NCBI GenBank assembly: GCA_007117565.1
Contig: SKGG01000041.1
Location: 1-9,001, forward strand
DNA from: Candidatus Izemoplasma sp.
GTDB taxonomy: Bacteria; Bacillota_I; Bacilli_A; Izemoplasmatales; Izemoplasmataceae
Reading direction: 5' to 3'
DNA length: 9,001 nucleotides
The translations under genes and the position numbers were made by a program. Positions 7,106-9,001 of the stretch are shown here, one piece after another; the first letter of the stretch is position 1, and each line of letters begins with the position of its first letter. The notes below the pieces were generated by a model. It was not told where the DNA came from and ran no database searches. It saw only the letters and a list, made by a program, of their open reading frames with translations.

Positions 7106-7996
7106 ATGAGCTTTTTTGAACAGAAAATCAAAAATAAACCCAATCGATTTGAAGGATGGTATGTACGTTTCGTTGAGGAAGATCTTAAAACCAATGAAGC
7201 CTTTATCTTAGCATTCTCAACCCATCAAGATGACCCTCATGCATTTACTCAATATTTTAACGGCATCGCCAAAACCAACAATTATACCAAGCACCCTTTA
7301 GAGACATTCGCATTTAAAGATGAGACGGTGCATCTTGAAAAGCATCGTCTAAGCGAGCAAACCTTTCTCTTTTCAACAGAGAACCACACGCTTAATTTAA
7401 CCTTTTCAAACGTTCAAAAACCGCATAGAAGTGCAATGAGTTTTCTACGTTTCTTGCCACTTGAGTGTTATCAAGAAGTGATTGTGATGGAAGCTAAAGC
7501 GACAGGTGAGCGCACTGTAGAGGGTAAAACAACGCCTGTTCGTGGCACGATTTACATTGAAAAAACGTATGGCCGCAAGTTCCCTAAACAGTGGTTTTGG
7601 CTTCAAACACACCATTTTGATGTCCCAGAAGTGAGACTTTCTTTAGCCGGTGGGTCCGTGCCAACACTCAAATATCACCCCTTTGGCTTTTTCTGTTTAG
7701 TCGAACAAGGGGCACAGACCTATCGTTTTGCAACCTACAATCGAAGTAAGTTCAACGCGGTCGATTTAGGAGATAAAGTGGTGTTTACCATTCGTAAGGG
7801 GGCTTACAACTTGCGCTTAGAAGTGAGTGATCACGACCCTACGGCCTTGGTGGGTCCTAACGATTATGGGGCCATGAACTTGACCGTGTATGAAAGTCTG
7901 CAAAGTCATGTTAAACTAACACTAACGGAAAACGATCAAACACTCATCCAAGCCACCTCAACAACCGCTGGCTTTGAGTGGATGGGTCAAAACTAA
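7106..7996 (+). CDS. Tocopherol-cyclase-family (lipocalin-like) protein
   Basis: A 296-residue soluble protein without signal peptide or membrane helix. It matches the family named after plant tocopherol cyclase (VTE1): an opening RFEGWYVRF (14-22), an LECYQEVIVMEA segment (119-130) where relatives have a Cys-[YH]-[HQ]-E pattern, and the characteristic GTIYIEKTYGRKFPKQWFWLQ (147-167). An alternating beta-strand pattern follows to 290, in keeping with the two-lobed lipocalin-like barrel. In plants the enzyme closes the chromanol ring of vitamin E; bacteria such as these are not known tocopherol makers, so the family name should not be read as the reaction. More likely it binds or modifies a hydrophobic small molecule. 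It lies 9 nt after the exporter gene, with AAGGAGG (7095-7101) overlapping that gene's stop, so it belongs to the MarR operon. Family assignment is good, function unknown. Confidence 0.75.
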   Translation: MSFFEQKIKNKPNRFEGWYVRFVEEDLKTNEAFILAFSTHQDDPHAFTQYFNGIAKTNNYTKHPLETFAFKDETVHLEKHRLSEQTFLFSTENHTLNLTFSNVQKPHRSAMSFLRFLPLECYQEVIVMEAKATGERTVEGKTTPVRGTIYIEKTYGRKFPKQWFWLQTHHFDVPEVRLSLAGGSVPTLKYHPFGFFCLVEQGAQTYRFATYNRSKFNAVDLGDKVVFTIRKGAYNLRLEVSDHDPTALVGPNDYGAMNLTVYESLQSHVKLTLTENDQTLIQATSTTAGFEWMGQN

Positions 7997-8007
7997 GGAG
8001 GAAACAC

Positions 8008-8832
8008 ATGAAAAATCACATACTGAACAACGGTGTGGCCATTCCTGCGATTGGCTTAGGGACGTTTAGAGCCAAAGATACCGAAGCCTACGAAGCTGTG
8101 TTACACGCTTTAAAGGTAGGGTATCGTCATATTGACACGGCTGCGATCTATCAAAACGAAGAAGATGTGGGAAAAGCTATAAAAGACAGTGGTGTCCCAC
8201 GCGAAGACATTTTTGTCACCAGCAAACTTTGGCCCACAGAGCTAGGGTTTTTAAGTGCTAAAAAGGCCTTTTTCAAAACCCTTGAACGTCTCGGTCTAGA
8301 CTATTTAGACCTATATCTCATTCATTGGCCTGGGGCCTATGAAAAAAATGCGGATGCCTATCAAGCGATGGAAGATCTTTACGATGAAGGCTACATTCGT
8401 GCGATTGGCGTCAGTAACTTTAGTTTTCATCATCTAGAACACTTATTTGAAACCGCGCGGATTATGCCACAAGTGAATCAAGTGGAGACACACCTGCGTT
8501 TACAAAATCACAAACTTCATGATTTTTGTATGAAACATGGCATCTATTTAGAAGCGTATGCGCCCTTGATGAGCCACTTTGTTCATGAACTACTCGCCGA
8601 AGAATTGTTACAAGACGTGTCTAAAAAACATCAAAAAACCGCAGGACAAGTCGCGTTAAAATATTTATACGATCGCGACATTATCATCATTCCGAAATCT
8701 TCCAACCCTAAACGGATTGAAGAAAATTTAGCGATTGAGGACTTTACCTTAGACGAAGACGATGTTGCTAAACTTACAAAACTTCAAAAAGCACGGAAGT
8801 ACTTCCCCGATCCAGATAACTTTAATGTTTAA
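8008..8832 (+). CDS. Aldo/keto reductase (AKR5-like)
   Basis: A 274-residue NAD(P)H-dependent oxidoreductase with the (beta/alpha)8 fold, close to the 2,5-diketogluconate/methylglyoxal reductase branch in length and motifs. The catalytic tetrad is complete: Asp43 and Tyr48 in HIDTAAIYQNEE, Lys73 in TSKLWP, and His106 in LIHWPG. IRAIGVSNFS (130-139), QVNQVE (155-160) and the cofactor-binding IPKSSNPKRIEENL (228-241) are also present. The usual EYHP following the QVNQ motif reads ETHL here, a change near the substrate pocket. It reduces aldehydes or ketones to alcohols; the substrate is not defined. The ATG at 8008 is chosen because AAGGAGG (7995-8001) lies 6 nt upstream and the protein then begins like its relatives; an earlier in-frame ATG at 7978 lies inside the preceding gene. 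The gap to that gene is 11 nt, making it the last gene of the MarR operon. Confidence 0.94.
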   Translation: MKNHILNNGVAIPAIGLGTFRAKDTEAYEAVLHALKVGYRHIDTAAIYQNEEDVGKAIKDSGVPREDIFVTSKLWPTELGFLSAKKAFFKTLERLGLDYLDLYLIHWPGAYEKNADAYQAMEDLYDEGYIRAIGVSNFSFHHLEHLFETARIMPQVNQVETHLRLQNHKLHDFCMKHGIYLEAYAPLMSHFVHELLAEELLQDVSKKHQKTAGQVALKYLYDRDIIIIPKSSNPKRIEENLAIEDFTLDEDDVAKLTKLQKARKYFPDPDNFNV

Positions 8833-8842
8833 GATAGAAGTA

Positions 8843-8860
8843 AATCGTCATTCCACGATT
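8843..8860. other. Small inverted repeat after the operon
   Basis: AATCGT (8843-8848) and ACGATT (8855-8860) form a 6-bp stem with a 6-base loop, 11 nt after the reductase stop. No T-tract follows on the plus strand, so it is not a standard intrinsic terminator. It may be a weak transcript end, a protein site or chance. Confidence 0.35.
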
Positions 8861-8889
8861 AAGCGTTATTTCAGCCAAATGTGACAAAT

Positions 8890-8895
8890 TATGAT
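8890..8895 (+). promoter_or_regulatory. Possible -10 box for the gene at the right edge
   Basis: TATGAT matches TATAAT at five of six bases and lies 33 nt before the ATG at 8929. No good -35 sits 16-18 bp upstream (the region reads TTATTT at 8866-8871), so this is tentative. It would give the last gene its own transcript, separate from the MarR operon. Confidence 0.35.
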
Positions 8896-8928
8896 AAACT
8901 ATACACATTAAAAAAAAGGATGTGACGT

Positions 8929-9001
8929 ATGGGAATTCTTAGTAAACTTTTTGGTAAAAAGAAGGCAAAAGAAACGGATAACCAACCATTGCCCTCCAAT
9001 A
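8929..9001 (+). CDS. Partial CDS, start of an unidentified protein
   Basis: An open frame starts at ATG 8929 and runs off the window after 24 codons (MGILSKLFGKKKAKETDN, then QPLPSN). AAGGA at 8916-8920 lies 8 nt upstream, a reasonable ribosome binding site. The short amphipathic, lysine-rich start (ILSKLFGKKK) followed by a polar linker is seen at the N-terminus of many unrelated cytoplasmic or membrane-associated proteins and is not diagnostic. It lies 96 nt after the reductase stop and probably has its own promoter. Function cannot be assigned. Confidence 0.65.
   Translation, partial: MGILSKLFGKKKAKETDNQPLPSN

Noticed and set aside
7978..8007. Earlier ATG for the aldo/keto reductase
   Set aside because: It lies inside the preceding gene, lacks a ribosome binding site and adds ten residues absent from the family; the ATG at 8008 has AAGGAGG 6 nt upstream.
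3097..8832. Mycoplasma-type code with UGA read as tryptophan
   Set aside because: The MarR gene ends at TGA in an ATGA overlap with the next gene, and tryptophans in the operon are written TGG.
8881..8905. GTGACA and TATACA as a -35/-10 pair for the last gene
   Set aside because: The spacing is only 13 bp, too short for a sigma-A promoter.
1..9001. CRISPR array, insertion sequence, tRNA or riboswitch
   Set aside because: No regularly spaced repeats, transposase motifs, terminal inverted repeats, cloverleaf or conserved leader structure was seen; the longest non-coding gap is 190 nt.

Overview
The window looks like a chromosomal segment of a low-GC Gram-positive bacterium. The signs are strong AAGGAGG ribosome binding sites, short hairpin/T-run terminators, a sigma-A type promoter, ECF sigma/anti-sigma signalling and a MarR-controlled heterodimeric ABC exporter. 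Tryptophan is written TGG and TGA is used as a stop (MarR gene), so the Mycoplasma/Spiroplasma UGA=Trp code is excluded. A Bacillota or an Acholeplasma/Izemoplasma-like lineage fits, but the sequence alone does not settle which. No mobile element, CRISPR array, tRNA or rRNA was seen.

Left part (1-1290, minus strand): a two-gene signalling unit. An ECF sigma-70 factor is followed, with an 8-nt overlap, by a single-pass membrane protein that has an RsgI-like middle domain and a Pro/Arg-rich repeated tail; it is probably the cognate anti-sigma factor. A bidirectional hairpin terminator at the left edge overlaps the stop codon of the membrane protein.

Middle part (1291-3035): a 190-nt divergent intergenic region, then a plus-strand gene for a secreted, C-terminally membrane-anchored protein with Ig-like surface repeats, closed by a short terminator. 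Its divergent position makes it a plausible, unproven target of the sigma factor.

Right part (3034-8832, plus strand): a compact five-gene operon. A consensus promoter overlaps an inverted repeat (probable MarR operator). Then come a MarR regulator, two ABC exporter half-transporters overlapping by 1-4 nt, a tocopherol-cyclase-family protein and an aldo/keto reductase, with gaps of 9 and 11 nt. The two ABC subunits show the complementary asymmetry of heterodimeric exporters of the BmrCD/EfrAB/TM287-288 kind: Asp instead of the catalytic Glu in the first, and a non-canonical FSAGQ signature in the second. The last two genes suggest a link between efflux and metabolism of a small hydrophobic or carbonyl compound, but the substrate is unknown.

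The right edge (8929-9001) holds the start of another gene, cut by the window. Nothing here is clearly a wholly new system. The best candidates for novelty are the ECF sigma/RsgI-like anti-sigma/Ig-surface-protein module and the exporter operon carrying a tocopherol-cyclase-like protein.
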